Shown one piece after another: positions 49,229 through 60,381 of a stretch of 64,000 nucleotides of DNA (its first letter is position 1; each line of letters begins with the position of its first letter). Source of the stretch: Gigaspora margarita. Taxonomy: Eukaryota; Glomeromycota; Glomeromycetes; Diversisporales; Gigasporaceae. The notes beneath the pieces were generated by a model, which was not told the origin of the DNA, did no database searches, and saw nothing but the letters and a program-made list of their open reading frames with translations. Both the position numbers and the translations under genes were made by a program. The stretch covers positions 555,195 to 619,194 of the forward strand of contig WTPW01000027.1 in assembly GCA_009809945.1 (NCBI GenBank). Direction: 5' to 3'.

Positions 49229-49490
49229 AATTGGGCTGCCGTCAATAGAAATCAGGCAGATCTACATTTGAAAAAAATCAATGCCTTAATTTAACTGCTC
49301 ATATCTCAATGAATTTACAGCTATCTTGATGATTTAATGCTCAAAAGAAAGCTTAGATCGTAAGCTTTATTTTGAATATTAAATTGTCAAGATAGCTCTA
49401 AAATTCATCGAGAAATGAGCTGTGAAAGTTACGGCATTAATTTTTTTTCAAATGTAGATCTGCCTGATTTCTATTGATGGCAGCCCAATT
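49229..49490. mobile_element. Foldback MITE (262 bp)
   Basis: AATTGGGCTGCC(G/A)TCAATAGAAATC at the left pairs with its inverse at the right, and arms of about 120 bp continue through CAGATCTACATTTGAAAAAA and CTCATATCTC(A/G)ATGAATTT. Non-coding. Confidence 0.8.
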
Positions 49491-50050
49491 ATCTATTTGG
49501 GAAGTTTTTATAATGATAATAGAAATTATTTTTTTTAAAAGAAGTTTGTAAATTATACATAAAACTCATTTAAATAATTAAAAAGATATATAGATAGATC
49601 AAATTTAACGCGTTAACTTTATTTATTTCATTCGATATCTTGAGTGATTTCATTAATATTTCTTGCAAAGTCGTTAAATGTATATAAAAAAAATTCTCTA
49701 AAAATTATGTAGATCAAAAATGACATTAATTAAATGCTGTAAAACAGCAAGTTAGTCAACTTTACGGTAATTAGTTTCATGTAATCAACAAAATAGAGTT
49801 CGGGCGTGAAAAAGAAGTTTTTACAACTTAATAATGATTCTTTACGGTCACTTATTTAAGGTGGTGAATTTACTTTTAATTTTTGAGATGAAGTTCATTA
49901 TTTACAAGACAAAAAACTTGCTCATACAGTAGAGTCATTCAAAATTAATCTTAGGTCACGCAAAGTTAATTTTTAGTTTTGCATTACCCAGTTTTCATAT
50001 TTCCGATCGGTCGGTCGGATGTTTTTTTTTTTATTATTAATCAGATTATA

Positions 50051-50953
50051 CTAAGGTTGTTATAACTTACTTGACAACATACTTTACATGGTAAATTACG
50101 GTAAGTTATCCGTAACAGGTAACTTACCTGGGCCAATGTGTAAGGTATTAAAGTTTGCCAAATCATATGACAATTTCTACCAGCATTCGCATCAACTTGG
50201 TCCAGTCTCAACAAATGACCAATTAAAATCAAATCATAGTATAATTTGGGCCAAATTTTTATAAATTGTTATTTTTTGAGTTTTTACGTATAACTTACAT
50301 ACCTTACTAGGGTGGTAAACGGACTAAGTAATCAAAACTATGTAAGGTGACTAGAGAATTTAATATATTGCAGATTTTTCATGTTACACGAAGGAAAACG
50401 TTATTGATGCATATCGTTATAACGGTAATATTAATATATTTATTAAAAATTTCAAACCGATTCAACTCACTAAAAAGACAAGGAATTGCTTTGAAATTTT
50501 CACAAAATGTCTAAAAAGTGACAAAAAACAAAGTTACGTTCGAATATTTTTATGTTCATATGTAAATTTTAGGTGTTCAACTAATAGAATATATAAATTT
50601 ATTAAAAAAATTTGTACAATAAGTATAACCAAAAAATTTTACTAGAGCTTTTGCGAAAAATCGAGCGTAACTTTTTAGAGATAGTTCTTATGAAGAGATT
50701 TCACTCGAAAGAAATTAGAAAAAGAAGCGCAATATTCAGCGGAATCTTTTAGAATTTTGTACTTTTCTTTATAATTAGTTAAAGTAAAATGATATTTTAG
50801 TCAATCATTTTTAATTTCACTGATAAAATCTGATCATATTAAAATTACTAATACACCTTACATAGTTTTGATTACTTAGTCCGTTTATCACCCTAATACC
50901 TTACCAAATGCGACGTAAATTACGCTGTAACTTGCATAAATTTAACAACCCTG
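50051..50953. repeat. Nested foldback elements
   Basis: The outer pair GGTTGTTATAACTT...TTTACATGGTAA / inverted (50055-50100, 50908-50953) encloses an inner pair 'AGGGTGGTAAACGGACTAAG' / inverted (50308-50352, 50850-50900). The middle is AT-rich and non-coding. A fragment of the GCCACGCAAAG MITE lies just left (49938-50030). Confidence 0.65.
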
Positions 50954-51032
50954 GGTTATAAATACCATTCTGTTCTTACGTAATTTCTTTTATCGACAGA
51001 TTATCAATATGAAGATATTGACATCTTAATTA

Positions 51033-51152
51033 CAGTGTTGTCGCTGGAAGGTCACTGGAAGGCCACTGGAAGAAAATCAATAGTGTCACTGGAACTTAAA
51101 GTTCCAGTGACACTATTAATTTTCTTTCAAGTGATCTTCCAGTGAAAAACTG
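51033..51152. mobile_element. Hairpin MITE of CACTGGAA units (120 bp)
   Basis: TTAATTA occurs on both sides (51026-51032, 51153-51159). The element starts CAGTG and ends ACTG, and is almost one hairpin made of repeated CACTGGAA / TTCCAGTG motifs around the centre GGAACTTAAAGTTCC (about 51092-51106). Confidence 0.8.
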
Positions 51153-51159
51153 TTAATTA

Positions 51160-52822
51160 TAAATAGCGAATAAAATTTGAGATTTAAAACGTTTTCTACT
51201 TGTCATTGATTTCTTATTTTGATTTATTTACAGTAAGTTTGTGCATTTGAAATAAGTTATTTCTTCATATTAATATTAAATTAGTTCGTAAATAAGGCCT
51301 AAAATAATAGAAAATCTTTCACCGTTTCGCAAGTTACTGCTATATCACGATATGATTATGAATTATTTACCATTTTAGTAATTGATGTTTATTATATATT
51401 GATTAATCAATAGGCCACTTCTCATAAGTCTCTTACTGTATTTAGTTTAAAATTAACTGGCATCACGTCATTAGTCTCGAATTAGCGCCTAGTGTCATGA
51501 ATCGGAGAAAAATGGTATCGATTAGTTGGTTGATTATATTTTAAAAATTTATTAATAAAAATAATTTAAACCTAACCTTATCGACAATAGCAAGAATTTT
51601 GTGAATTAGTTGTCGGTGAAATATAGTGTCTACGAAGCAAACTTGTCTGAAAATTACTGTCGATGATTTGATCAGAGTGAAAATTACAGTTATTAAGTGA
51701 AATTTTTATGTAAGCAGCGTGAAGGCGAAAACGATGAAACCTGATGAAACGATGAAAACTTCAATGAAAATGCAATATTTAGAAAGATTTAAAACGTGAA
51801 TTTAAGAAATTCGAACAGTAATGCTCGAACGATAATGATAAAATTTGAAATTAAACTTAATCAATAACATTTGCTTTGTATGATATCATAAGATAAATTT
51901 TGAGATTAATAGTCAGTACGTCACTTTGCACAATAATGATATTGTATACAAAAATCTTAACCTTTTACAAAAAACAAATAAATGAAATTAATTATTCCTA
52001 ATAAAAGGATTTTGCAAATTAACATAAACTACATCAAAAAAAAGTCGAACGGAACCATTACTACCACATTAAATGTGATCGTAATGGTACAAATAAATTT
52101 AACATAATGCTGGTCTGTAAATTCATATTTACATATCAACATTCACAAAGTTTATCAATCCATATATTACGGTTTATATTTTTTTTTTACGCACAGAAAC
52201 TTGACTTTTTTTACCCAGTCAGTTTTAACAATTTATTTTTTCTAATAACGAACAACGATCACAATGACAAGAAACCGAAAAAATTTACGCAGTAACATTA
52301 AAGCGCACCAAATAAATCAAAAAAAATTTTTCTTAGATTATTAATCCGAAGCGCCTAGTTTCGTTTAAAAAATAAAATTAAAAAATTTTAACATAAAATT
52401 TTTTCTAAAAAATTAAATTAAAAAATTTTAAGCATAAAAATTTTTTCAAAAATTAAAAAAAAAAAATTATTCCAAAAAAATTAACGGATTAAAAAAATTT
52501 CTTAAAAAAAGAAAAAATGGAATATTACGCATACATCTTTCAAGCAAGTTTGCCTGTTATCATTTCTAAAAATATTACACAAAGCGAATTCTGATTCATA
52601 AAATCACCGATTTTCTGGCAAAAAAAAAATTGGTTAACGGGATTATAACGTAATATTCACCAAATTAAAGTTTTAGGGTAAACGATTGACATTACAGTAC
52701 GACTACTACGACAGCATTCGATAGTGATACAAAACTCTAAAATAGTTGCATATATTTTACACTTGCATTAAAATGATAAAGTTAAATCAGATTTCCGTTC
52801 TTATCCATAATCAAAAAGTAAA
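51160..52822. other. Upstream region of the Sel1/kinase locus; no other gene
   Basis: A third, worn GTCGGTGAAAT iteron patch lies at about 51580-51690. A-rich runs occur at 52320-52520. No TATA box is clear. The 60 bases before the ATG at 52823 are AT-rich with no in-frame ATG that would extend the protein convincingly. Confidence 0.5.
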
Positions 52823-53956
52823 ATGAACAAGATTTATAATAAGCTATTTCATCATAAAAAATCAACCAATTTAGATCTCCATACGCTTGGATACAATTAC
52901 CATCATGGGATAGGTGTTGAAAAGGATGAAAATAAGGCTTTCATTTATTATCAAAAATCCGCAGAGATGGGGAATGCTGACGGAACATACATGGTTGGAT
53001 GGTGTTATCATCATGGAATTGGAGTTGAAAAGGATGAAAATAAGGCTTTCATTTATTATCAAAAATCCGCGGAGATGGGGAATGCAACAGCGACCAATTA
53101 CGTCGGAGATTGTTATTATGATGGAATTGGAGTTGAAAAGGATGAAAATAAGGCTTTCATTTATTATCAAAAATCTGCGGAGATGAGGAATGCAAAAGCA
53201 ACAAACAGTGTTGGATATTGTTATGATGAAGGAATTGGAGTTGAAAAGGATGAAAATAAGGCTTTCATTTATTATCAAAAATCTGCAGATATGGGTGACG
53301 ATAGTGGAACATATAATGTTGGATATTGTTATCATCATGGTATTGGAGTTGAAAAGGATGAAAATAAGGCTTTCATTTATTATCAAAAATCTGCAGAGAT
53401 GGGNNNNGCAGCNGCANTANATCAAGTTGGATATTGTTATCATNNTGGAATTGGAGTTGAAAAGGATGAAAATAAGGCTTTCATTTATTATCAAAAATCT
53501 GCAGAGATGGATAACGCTAGTGGAACAAATAGTGTTGGATATTGTTATCATTATGGAATTGGAGTTGAAAAGGATGAAAATAAGGCTTTCACTTATTATC
53601 AAAAATCTGCAGAGATGGGGAATGCTACTGCAATAAATCAAGTTGGACATTGTTATCTACGTGGAATTGGAGTTGAAAAAGACGAACATAAGGCTTTCAT
53701 TTATTATCAAAAATCTGCAGATATGGGGAACGCTCTTGCATTATATCAAGTTGGACATTGTTATCGTTATGGAATTGGAGTTGAAAAGGATGAAAACAAG
53801 GCTTTCATTTATTTTCAAAAATCAGCAGAGATGGGTGACGTTAATGGAATGTCAAGAGTTGCAGAATGTTATCGTAACGGAATTGGAATAGCAAGAGATC
53901 TAGATAAAGCCATGCATTGGCATCAAAGGTATATTTTGTTTTTAAATTTATGTTAA
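52823..53956 (+). CDS. Sel1-repeat protein, probably the first exon of a Sel1-kinase gene
   Basis: The open frame encodes 377 residues. After an 18-residue lead (MNKIYNKLFHHKK...), nine 36-residue Sel1-like repeats and a tenth partial one follow. Each has GIGVEKDENKAFIYYQKSAE and a VGxCYxxG turn. Sel1 repeats form alpha-solenoids that scaffold partners and in these fungi commonly accompany TKL kinases. The repeats are almost identical at the DNA level (108-bp unit), so the array has been homogenised or amplified recently; N bases at 53404-53445 show the assembler struggled. The tenth repeat is diverged (GIGIARDLDKAMHWHQR) and is followed by GTATAT at 53929. I think the true exon ends at 53928 and continues into the kinase; the track's last eight residues would then be intron. 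Confidence 0.9.
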   Translation: MNKIYNKLFHHKKSTNLDLHTLGYNYHHGIGVEKDENKAFIYYQKSAEMGNADGTYMVGWCYHHGIGVEKDENKAFIYYQKSAEMGNATATNYVGDCYYDGIGVEKDENKAFIYYQKSAEMRNAKATNSVGYCYDEGIGVEKDENKAFIYYQKSADMGDDSGTYNVGYCYHHGIGVEKDENKAFIYYQKSAEMXXAXAXXQVGYCYHXGIGVEKDENKAFIYYQKSAEMDNASGTNSVGYCYHYGIGVEKDENKAFTYYQKSAEMGNATAINQVGHCYLRGIGVEKDEHKAFIYYQKSADMGNALALYQVGHCYRYGIGVEKDENKAFIYFQKSAEMGDVNGMSRVAECYRNGIGIARDLDKAMHWHQRYILFLNLC

Positions 53957-54302
53957 GTGTATTGTGTCGTATTGTAAACAAATCATAAGATCAGACGTAA
54001 TTGAAATTAAAAAATATGTTTAGAGTCATTATGAAATTTAAAATAAAGTTTAGCATAATCAAAAATTACCTAAAATTTTTATAAGAGAATTTTCGATTTT
54101 TAAGAAAAAAGAACTGTGTTGAAATGTCAATACTTTCACATTATCAGTTACATAAATATGTAATATGTACTTATTTGTACTTATTTAATAATTTCATATA
54201 TTTAAATCGCCGATTAGGGAAAAAGAATTGACACCAGGTATTTATTATATCAAATATTTTATCAATTTATTAATTTACTAATATTTATAAATAAATTAAC
54301 AG
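53929..54302 (+). other. Two introns around a predicted 20-nt microexon (54218-54237)
   Basis: A GTATAT donor at 53929 and GATTAG acceptor ending at 54217, then 20 nt (GGAAAAAGAATTGACACCAG), then a GTATTT donor at 54238 and AACAG acceptor ending at 54302. With this exon the Sel1 frame (phase 2) passes into the kinase frame (phase 1), reading HQREKELTPVTNEWIRN. Splicing directly from 53928 to 54303 hits a TGA within four codons. Inferred from signals only. Confidence 0.5.
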
Positions 54303-55344
54303 TTACAAATGAGTGGATACGTAATTCTGATATTGATGATGATTTGAAAAAAATATTGATGGAAAATAAATATCAGTTATCTTGGATTTCTTATGATGAA
54401 TTTAATGAGATTGAAGAAATAGGTAGAGGTGGATTTGCAACTGTATATTCCGCTAGCTGGTTTGATAAAAGTCAGAGCATCAACAGAGACGTTGCGTTAA
54501 AATTACTTCATAAATCAAATAATTATCAAGAAGAATTTATAAAAGAGGTAATATTTATAAAAATCATCATTAATTGTATTATTCGTTATTTAATTTTATA
54601 TAGTATTGAATATATATATATATTTCTTATAATAAGTTAAAAGCTTATTGTGATATCGGACTTAAAGATCCAACATTTTTAAAGTGCTTCGGTATATCAA
54701 GAGATAAAGCTTCTAAAGATTATATTCTAGTCATGGAATATGCGTCAGAAGGTAGTTTACGTAAAAATCTACGTAGCATAGCACAAATGGATTGGAAAGA
54801 TAAATTAAATCTGCTACGATGTATTGCATCAGATCTTCAAATAATTCATTCCCATGACCTTATTCATTGTGATTTACATAGTGGAAATATATTACAATCT
54901 GACTTGAAGAATGCATACATTACAGATTTAGGACTTTCAATAACAGCAAATATTGCTTTAAAATCGAAATCTGATAGAATTTGTGGAATTTTACCTTATA
55001 TTGCTCCTGAAGTTCTGCATAATCAACAATATACTAAAGCATCAGATATTTATTCACTTGGTATAATCATGTGGGAAATTTTATATGGTAAACCTGTTCC
55101 TTTTGAGCTAAAATCAAAATTGCAATCTAAATTACAATTTCAAATACAAGTATGTGATGGTTTACGGCCACATATTTATGAAAATACTGCAAAGTGCTAT
55201 GCCGATTTAATAAAGAAATGTTGGGATACAGAACCGAAAGAACGACCTACTGCAACTGAAATTTGTGATATTTTTGAAGAATGGAAGAACAGTGAAAGCA
55301 TTTTATCTGAATTGTCCGAACCTGATAAAAAATTACAAATATAA
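54303..55344 (+). CDS. TKL-type serine/threonine(-tyrosine) kinase domain
   Basis: Exons 54303-54547 and 54637-55344, with intron 54548-54636 (GTAATA...AATAAG, 89 nt, phase 0). All core motifs are present: glycine loop GRGGFATVY (54422-54448), VALK lysine (54500-54502), catalytic loop HCDLHSGN (54865-54888), DLG in place of DFG (54925-54933), APE (55003-55011), SDIYSLGIIMWE and RPTATEIC. HCD instead of HRD makes it a non-RD kinase, as is common in the Rhizophagus expansion. Read alone, it could start at the ATG at 54359; read through the microexon, it is the C-terminal half of a 692-residue Sel1-kinase. The stop at 55342-55344 seems premature (see next entry). Likely a cytosolic signalling kinase; substrate unknown. 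Confidence 0.92.
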
Positions 55345-55542
55345 AGAATGCGGATATGCGTGTATATATTGATTCTCATTACAAAAGTTGTTTTATTTTA
55401 TCCAATAATGATTATAAAGGTAATTATAAGTTTGGTTTTTTTTAATAAATTACATTGTTCTATATTATTGCTTTGTTTAATAATATTTTTTATAGATAGT
55501 GAATTATATGAACTTGAAGTACCAGATATTATCGTTGAATAA
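55341..55542 (+). pseudogene. Frame-shifted C-terminal tail of the kinase
   Basis: Straight after LQI-stop, the frame starting at 55341 reads IKNADMRVYIDSHYKSCFIL and SNNDYK, to a GTAATT donor at 55420. After a 76-nt intron (55420-55495, TTATAG) the sequence DSELYELEVPDIIVE-stop follows, phases matching (1/1). A related tail at 56321-56446 has one more A in the CAAAATATAA run and continues in frame through QNIKNEAM. So a one-base loss near 55338 (or a sequencing error in an A-run) probably cuts about 42 residues off this kinase. Confidence 0.6.
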
Positions 55543-55544
55543 GA

Positions 55545-56320
55545 GCAACCTTTCCAACTTCGGGAATATAGATGGCAGAAGATATACTATATACTTATAA
55601 TAACATTAGACCTGTATAACTGTATAATTTTACAGAGAAGCATACATATTACTTATTTAACATTTCATGCTTAATATGCTAAAAACTGGAATTTCCCTTT
55701 ATATCGATATCATTTCCTAGAGTCTCTATCATTTTCCCGACAGCCACTTTCTAGATAGATAAAATCCCAACAAAAATTGATCTAAATTAATTATAACCTT
55801 AACCTAATGCGACCTAACCTGTCGGGATTTTGACATTGTCGTGAAAATAATCGGATCCACAATTCCTTATACTTTGCATCAAATATAAGAACATAATAAA
55901 TTTGAATAATAAATTTTGAATATGCGATTTTTAAATTATATCTCATTATTTTATCTAAATAGGTGACAAAATTTGCAGCTTCCTTTGATAACAATAACAT
56001 TGACTTTCGTTAGAATAATTTCATTATCTAATAAATCATTAGTTCACGTACAATCGGGTGAAAGTATATACATGTTTGGAGGTACTCGATATTTAAGGGT
56101 GAAATCTTATTAGATTATTGATAAGAATATTTTGAGGTTGAAATAAGCTTCATTCATCGAGTTTTTAATTCAATAAATCATTCAATCGTTGAGCATCAAA
56201 ATTAATTTTGACTTAAATAGCGCTTTTCATAAGTAAGCCTTTCAAATTGACATAATTAAAAATATGAAATTTGATTTAATATAGAGATATTGCATCCTCT
56301 TCTATTAATGTCAAATAGGG
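55545..56320. other. No gene seen
   Basis: AT-rich spacer between the kinase and the relic tail. Only short frames; no repeat ends recognised. Confidence 0.5.
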
Positions 56321-56446
56321 ATCTCTTTTAATGAACGGTAACGATGAAAATAATTTATCGGAATTACCTGAATCTGATAAAAAATTTCAAAATATAAAAA
56401 ATGAAGCTATGCAAAAACTGTATATCTTGATTTATATTATAAATTA
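56321..56446 (+). pseudogene. Relic of a kinase C-terminal tail
   Basis: NNLSELPESDKKFQNIKNEA parallels SILSELSEPDKKLQ of the kinase at 55285-55340, with visible DNA similarity over about 110 bp. No kinase domain precedes it. It is the leftover of a second, tandem kinase copy. Confidence 0.65.
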
Positions 56447-57829
56447 GACCATTTCATTTAAGTAATTATAAATACTAAGTAATTTTAGCTTTTTATTAAC
56501 CCTCTTCAATCTTTTTTTATCGGCATACAGCAGATCGTTTCCGAAAAGTTTATGATCAGACGATATGCATTTAAATTATTGGCTGCAAACCTTACTCGTG
56601 ATCAGCCACATTTCCTTTTAGATTAAAACGGAAAAGATTTTCGTATAAAAATTTATAATTCTAGTGTGTGCGCTATATGAATTGTGCGCGCGGATTATCT
56701 GATCATTCTGCGCATGGTCCCAAATTTTTTTATCGTACTTGGGTTGTATTTATAATTTTTTATTTATCACGTGTATAAATGTTTGAGGTATGGGTTTATG
56801 CATGAAAATTTGGACTGTGTTAACTAATTCAGGTGCTAATTTCTGTTTTTTTTTTTTTTTTTTTTTTTTTNNNNNNNNNNNNNNNNNNNNNNNNNNNNNN
56901 NNNNNNNNNNNNNNNNNNNNNNNNNNNNNNNNNNNNNNNNNNNNNNNNNNNNNNNNNNNNNNNNNNNNNNNNNNNNNNNNNNNNNNNNNNNNNNNNNNNN
57001 NNNNNNNNNNNNNNNNNNNNNNNNNNNNNNNNNNNNNNNNNNNNNNNNNNNNNNNNNNNNNNNNNNNNNNNNNNNNNNNNNNNNNNNNNNNNNNNNNNNN
57101 NNNNNNNNNNNNNNNNNNNNNNNNNNNNNNNNNNNNNNNNNNNNNNNNNNNNNNNNNNNNNNNNNNNNNNNNNNNNNNNNNNNNNNNNNNNNNNNNNNNN
57201 NNNNNNNNNNNNNNNNNNNNNNNNNNNNNNNNNNNNNNNNNNNNNNNNNNNNNNNNNNNNNNNNNNNNNNNNNNNNNNNNNNNNNNNNNNNNNNNNNNNN
57301 NNNNNNNNNNNNNNNNNNNNNNNNNNNNNNNNNNNNNNNNNNNNNNNNNNNNNNNNNNNNNNNNNNNNNNNNNNNNNNNNNNNNNNNNNNNNNNNNNNNN
57401 NNNNNNNNNNNNNNNNNNNNNNNNNNNNNNNNNNNNNNNNNNNNNNNNNNNNNNNNNNNNNNNNNNNNNNNNNNNNNNNNNNNNNNNNNNNNNNNNNNNN
57501 NNNNNNNNNNNNNNNNNNNNNNNNNNNNNNNNNNNNNNNNNNNNNNNNNNNNNNNNNNNNNNNNTGTATTATACTCACTTTCACTTTAATTTGTAGTTTC
57601 CATCGTCGCCTTTGAAGTTGCAATTTTCATCATTCTTGGAGTCACCTTAGTCGCATTTTAGGGTCAATGTGGCCTTTGTGTAATCTTTAAAACTGAATGT
57701 TTTGAACAGCCGCATTTTGATTAGACGAAATTATTCAATTGTAATTAAAAATTTTTTTTCAAACTTTTAATGAAGGAGTTTTTTTTTTTCTAATTTATAT
57801 GTCTGTATAATTTAATTAAAAAATTTTAT
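56447..57829. other. No gene seen; contains an assembly gap (56871-57564)
   Basis: Sequence before the gap includes 'GTGTGCGCTATATGAATTGTGCGCGCGG' near 56686-56715, which is unusually GC-rich, and ends in a T-run at the gap edge. 57565-57829 is AT-rich. The gap is 694 N. Confidence 0.6.
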
Positions 57830-58660
57830 TCAAAGTTTGAAAAACACTTCACCACAACTTGTTTTGATAGTTATCCAGGTTTTTTCTAGCTTTGAGCGAA
57901 GATATCTCGACGACTGCCAATCTAAAATGGAAGTATTTTTTTCTATTTTAATTATACGGACATATAAAATCGAATAAAAAAAAGTCATCCCTTTTATATT
58001 GACGACTGTTATGATATATTTGCTCAAAGTTCTTTGGAAAATACTATCGCAGCTTTTGTTTTGATAGTTTTTTCTAAACTTTGAGCGAAGAGATCTTGAC
58101 AACCACATATTTAAAATTGATTAAAATTTTTAATTTAATTATACAGGAATATATAATCATAATAAAAACTTTTTCTCGATTTTAGATAAGTAGTTGTTAA
58201 GACATCTTCGCTCAAAGTTTGGAAAAAAAACTTTCTGCTGTTTTTATTGATATTTCAAGTTTTTTTCTAATCTTTGAACAAAGATATCTTGACAACCACC
58301 CATCTAAAGTCAATGAATTTTTTATTCTAATTCTATGTGTCTGTATAATCAAAATAAAAAAATTTCATCGATTTAGATAGAAAATTGTTAAGATATCTTC
58401 TTTTAAAGTTTGAAAAAACTTTGCCGCAGCTTTTGTAGTTATCCAAGTTTTATCTAAACTTTGGGTGATAATATCTCGACAACACCTATTTAAGATCGAT
58501 GAATTCTTTTTATTTTAATTATACAAGCATATAGAATCAGAATAAAGAAATTTTTATCGATTTTATATAGGTGGTTGTTGAAACATCGTTCAAAATTTGG
58601 AAAACACATTGCCGCAGCTTTTGCATTGATAATTATCTAAGCTTTTTCTAAACTTGAGTG
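57830..58660. repeat. ~190-bp satellite, about four units
   Basis: Each unit carries 'TTTGAGCGAAGATATCTCGA' or variant, 'TTAATTATAC..GCATATA.AATC', then the inverted 'ATCTTCGCTCAAAGTTTGGA' and 'GCCGCAGCTTTTGT'. Unit starts lie near 57830, 58025, 58212 and 58400. The inverted half-sites give each unit a hairpin. Confidence 0.8.
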
Positions 58661-58811
58661 AAAAAAATCTTGTTTGTTTCAACAAAAATTTTTAAACTAT
58701 GCAATACTATTTAATTGAATTTTGATTAATTTCTGCCCTGCGAAAGCCATAGAGCTAAAATCACAACATGAGCTCCTTGCATTGCTATCGCAGCCACGGA
58801 GCTAATTACAA

Positions 58812-59093
58812 TATAAAGTCCAGCACATTTTTTTCGATTTTTAACAGCTGTCCTGCCTTGTTTAGAGCACCGGAGTGTGTTGAGTTTAACCTGGGTTTGC
58901 ATAAGAAGTGTATCTTCCTGCGCTGCGAATACAAGGTAAAATTTCAAATTATATTATATAATTGGAAATTTTACTTTGTATTCGCAGCGCAGGAAGATGC
59001 TCTCCTTATGCTAACCCAGGTTACACTCAACACTCCCGGCGCTCTAAACAAGGCAGGACAGCTGTTAAAAATCGAAAAAAATCTGTGCTATAA
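58812..59093. mobile_element. Foldback element in the minisatellite
   Basis: Arms of about 125 bp pair through TTTTTTTCGATTTTTAACAG, CTGTCCTGCCTTGTTTAGAG and CTTCCTGCGCTGCGAATACA around a centre near 58960. Comparing the flanks with other minisatellite units (…TTACAA|AGGTCCTTG…) suggests a TATA-bordered insertion. Confidence 0.75.
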
Positions 59094-59510
59094 GGTCCTT
59101 GTACTGTTATCGTAGTTGCGAAGCTTAATCGCCAAACATGAGGTTCTTACACTGCCTGCGACAGCCATAGAGCCTAATCACAACATGAGTCCTTGCATTG
59201 TTATCGCATCCATGGAGCCTAATCACAACGTGAGATACTTTCACTGCTATCATAGCTACGGTGCTTAATCACTAAACATGAGCTCTTGCACTGCCTGCGG
59301 CTACCATATAGCTAATCACAACATGGGTTCTTGCATTGCTATAGTAGCCACGGAGCCTAATCTCCTTGTACTGTTTTTGTAGTTGCGGATCTTAATCACC
59401 AAACATGAGGCTCTTCACTGCTCGTGGCAGCCATAGAGCCTAATCACAACATGAGGTCCACAGAGCCTAATTACAAGTGAGATCCTTGTACTGCCTTTAT
59501 TGTTGTGGAC

Positions 59511-59629
59511 CCTATAAAAAAAAGTCAAAATTCTATTCAGATTTTGTTCAGATTATTATTTTAAAAAATGAGTAATAAAAATTCAAACAAAATCTAAAAA
59601 AATTTTGACTTTTTTTTTTTATAGGGGGT
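59511..59629. mobile_element. Small MITE with CCCTATAAAAAAAAGTCAAA ends
   Basis: CCTATAAAAAAAAGTCAAAATT at the left and the inverse at the right (…TTTTATAGGG) enclose about 70 bp. It splits a minisatellite unit between 'GTTGTGGA' and 'TTCAATCACCAAACATGAGG'. Confidence 0.75.
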
Positions 59630-59854
59630 TCAATCACCAAACATGAGGTTCTTGCATTGCCTGCGGCAGACATAGAGCCTAATCACAACATGAAGTCCTT
59701 GCATTGCTATTGCAGCCATGAAGCCTAATTATAACATGAGGTCCTTGTACTGCATAATATAATGTCAGGTATAGTACACTTATTTCTAGCTCCCTTTAAG
59801 CAACTCAAGCGCCTAGTTTTAATTAATAAATTATATTATTATATATTGTAGTTA

Positions 59855-60235
59855 ATTAGGTAAGGCCACGCAAAGTCAATTTTTCGATTTACATCATTCA
59901 CAGACCCATTTTTTGAATTTTTTTTTTTTTTTTTTTTAGATCCCAAATGTGCCAATTATTTGATTTTTGGCTTATTTTTTTCTGCTATTCTCATCCGAGG
60001 AGACCTTAATTTCACGTAATTGTCTGATAGAACTGACAGAAAAAATATGACTGCCGAGCCGCCCAATTTTTTGATTCCTTGTTGTGTAAATTGAAAAATT
60101 AACCTTGCATAACTTAGATGTGAACATTTATCTATTAAATTACAGTAAATTAAAAAAAACCCCCAATCGACCAACCCAAGTTTTCATAATCCATGTAATG
60201 CAAACGAAAAATCTACTTTACTTGCCTAAAAATTT
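59855..60235. mobile_element. GCCACGCAAAGT MITE, complete-looking copy
   Basis: TTAGGTAAGGCCACGCAAAG at the left; the right end ...AAAAATCTACTTTACTTGCCTAA is its diverged inverse. The interior matches the copy in the phosphatase pseudogene (3065-3415). Family length is about 350-380 bp. Confidence 0.7.
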
Positions 60236-60381
60236 TGTAGACTATTTTTTTTCTTTTTAATTAAATTTGTCGTTTGGGCTGAGCTTAAATTCGGAATTAA
60301 AATAACTATAATTATGATATAACATAAATCCAATTAAGTTATTACCTGAGTTATGATCATTTGTTCAAATTGTGCTCTATT

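Larger units (their letters stand above)
58738..59755. repeat. ~57-bp GC-richer minisatellite with two foldback insertions
   Basis: The unit is 'CATGAGGTCCTTGCATTGCT' then 'ATCGCAGCCACGGAGCCTAATCACAA', about twelve copies, with subtypes (GCCTGCGGCAGCCATAGAGC; GTAGTTGCGGATCTTAATCA) arranged as a higher-order repeat. It is interrupted by the elements at 58812-59093 and 59511-59629. ORFs across it have no support. Confidence 0.85.

Noticed and set aside
52871-53650. 259-residue minus-strand frame
   Set aside because: Antisense shadow of the Sel1 repeats; its periodicity is that of the sense repeat.
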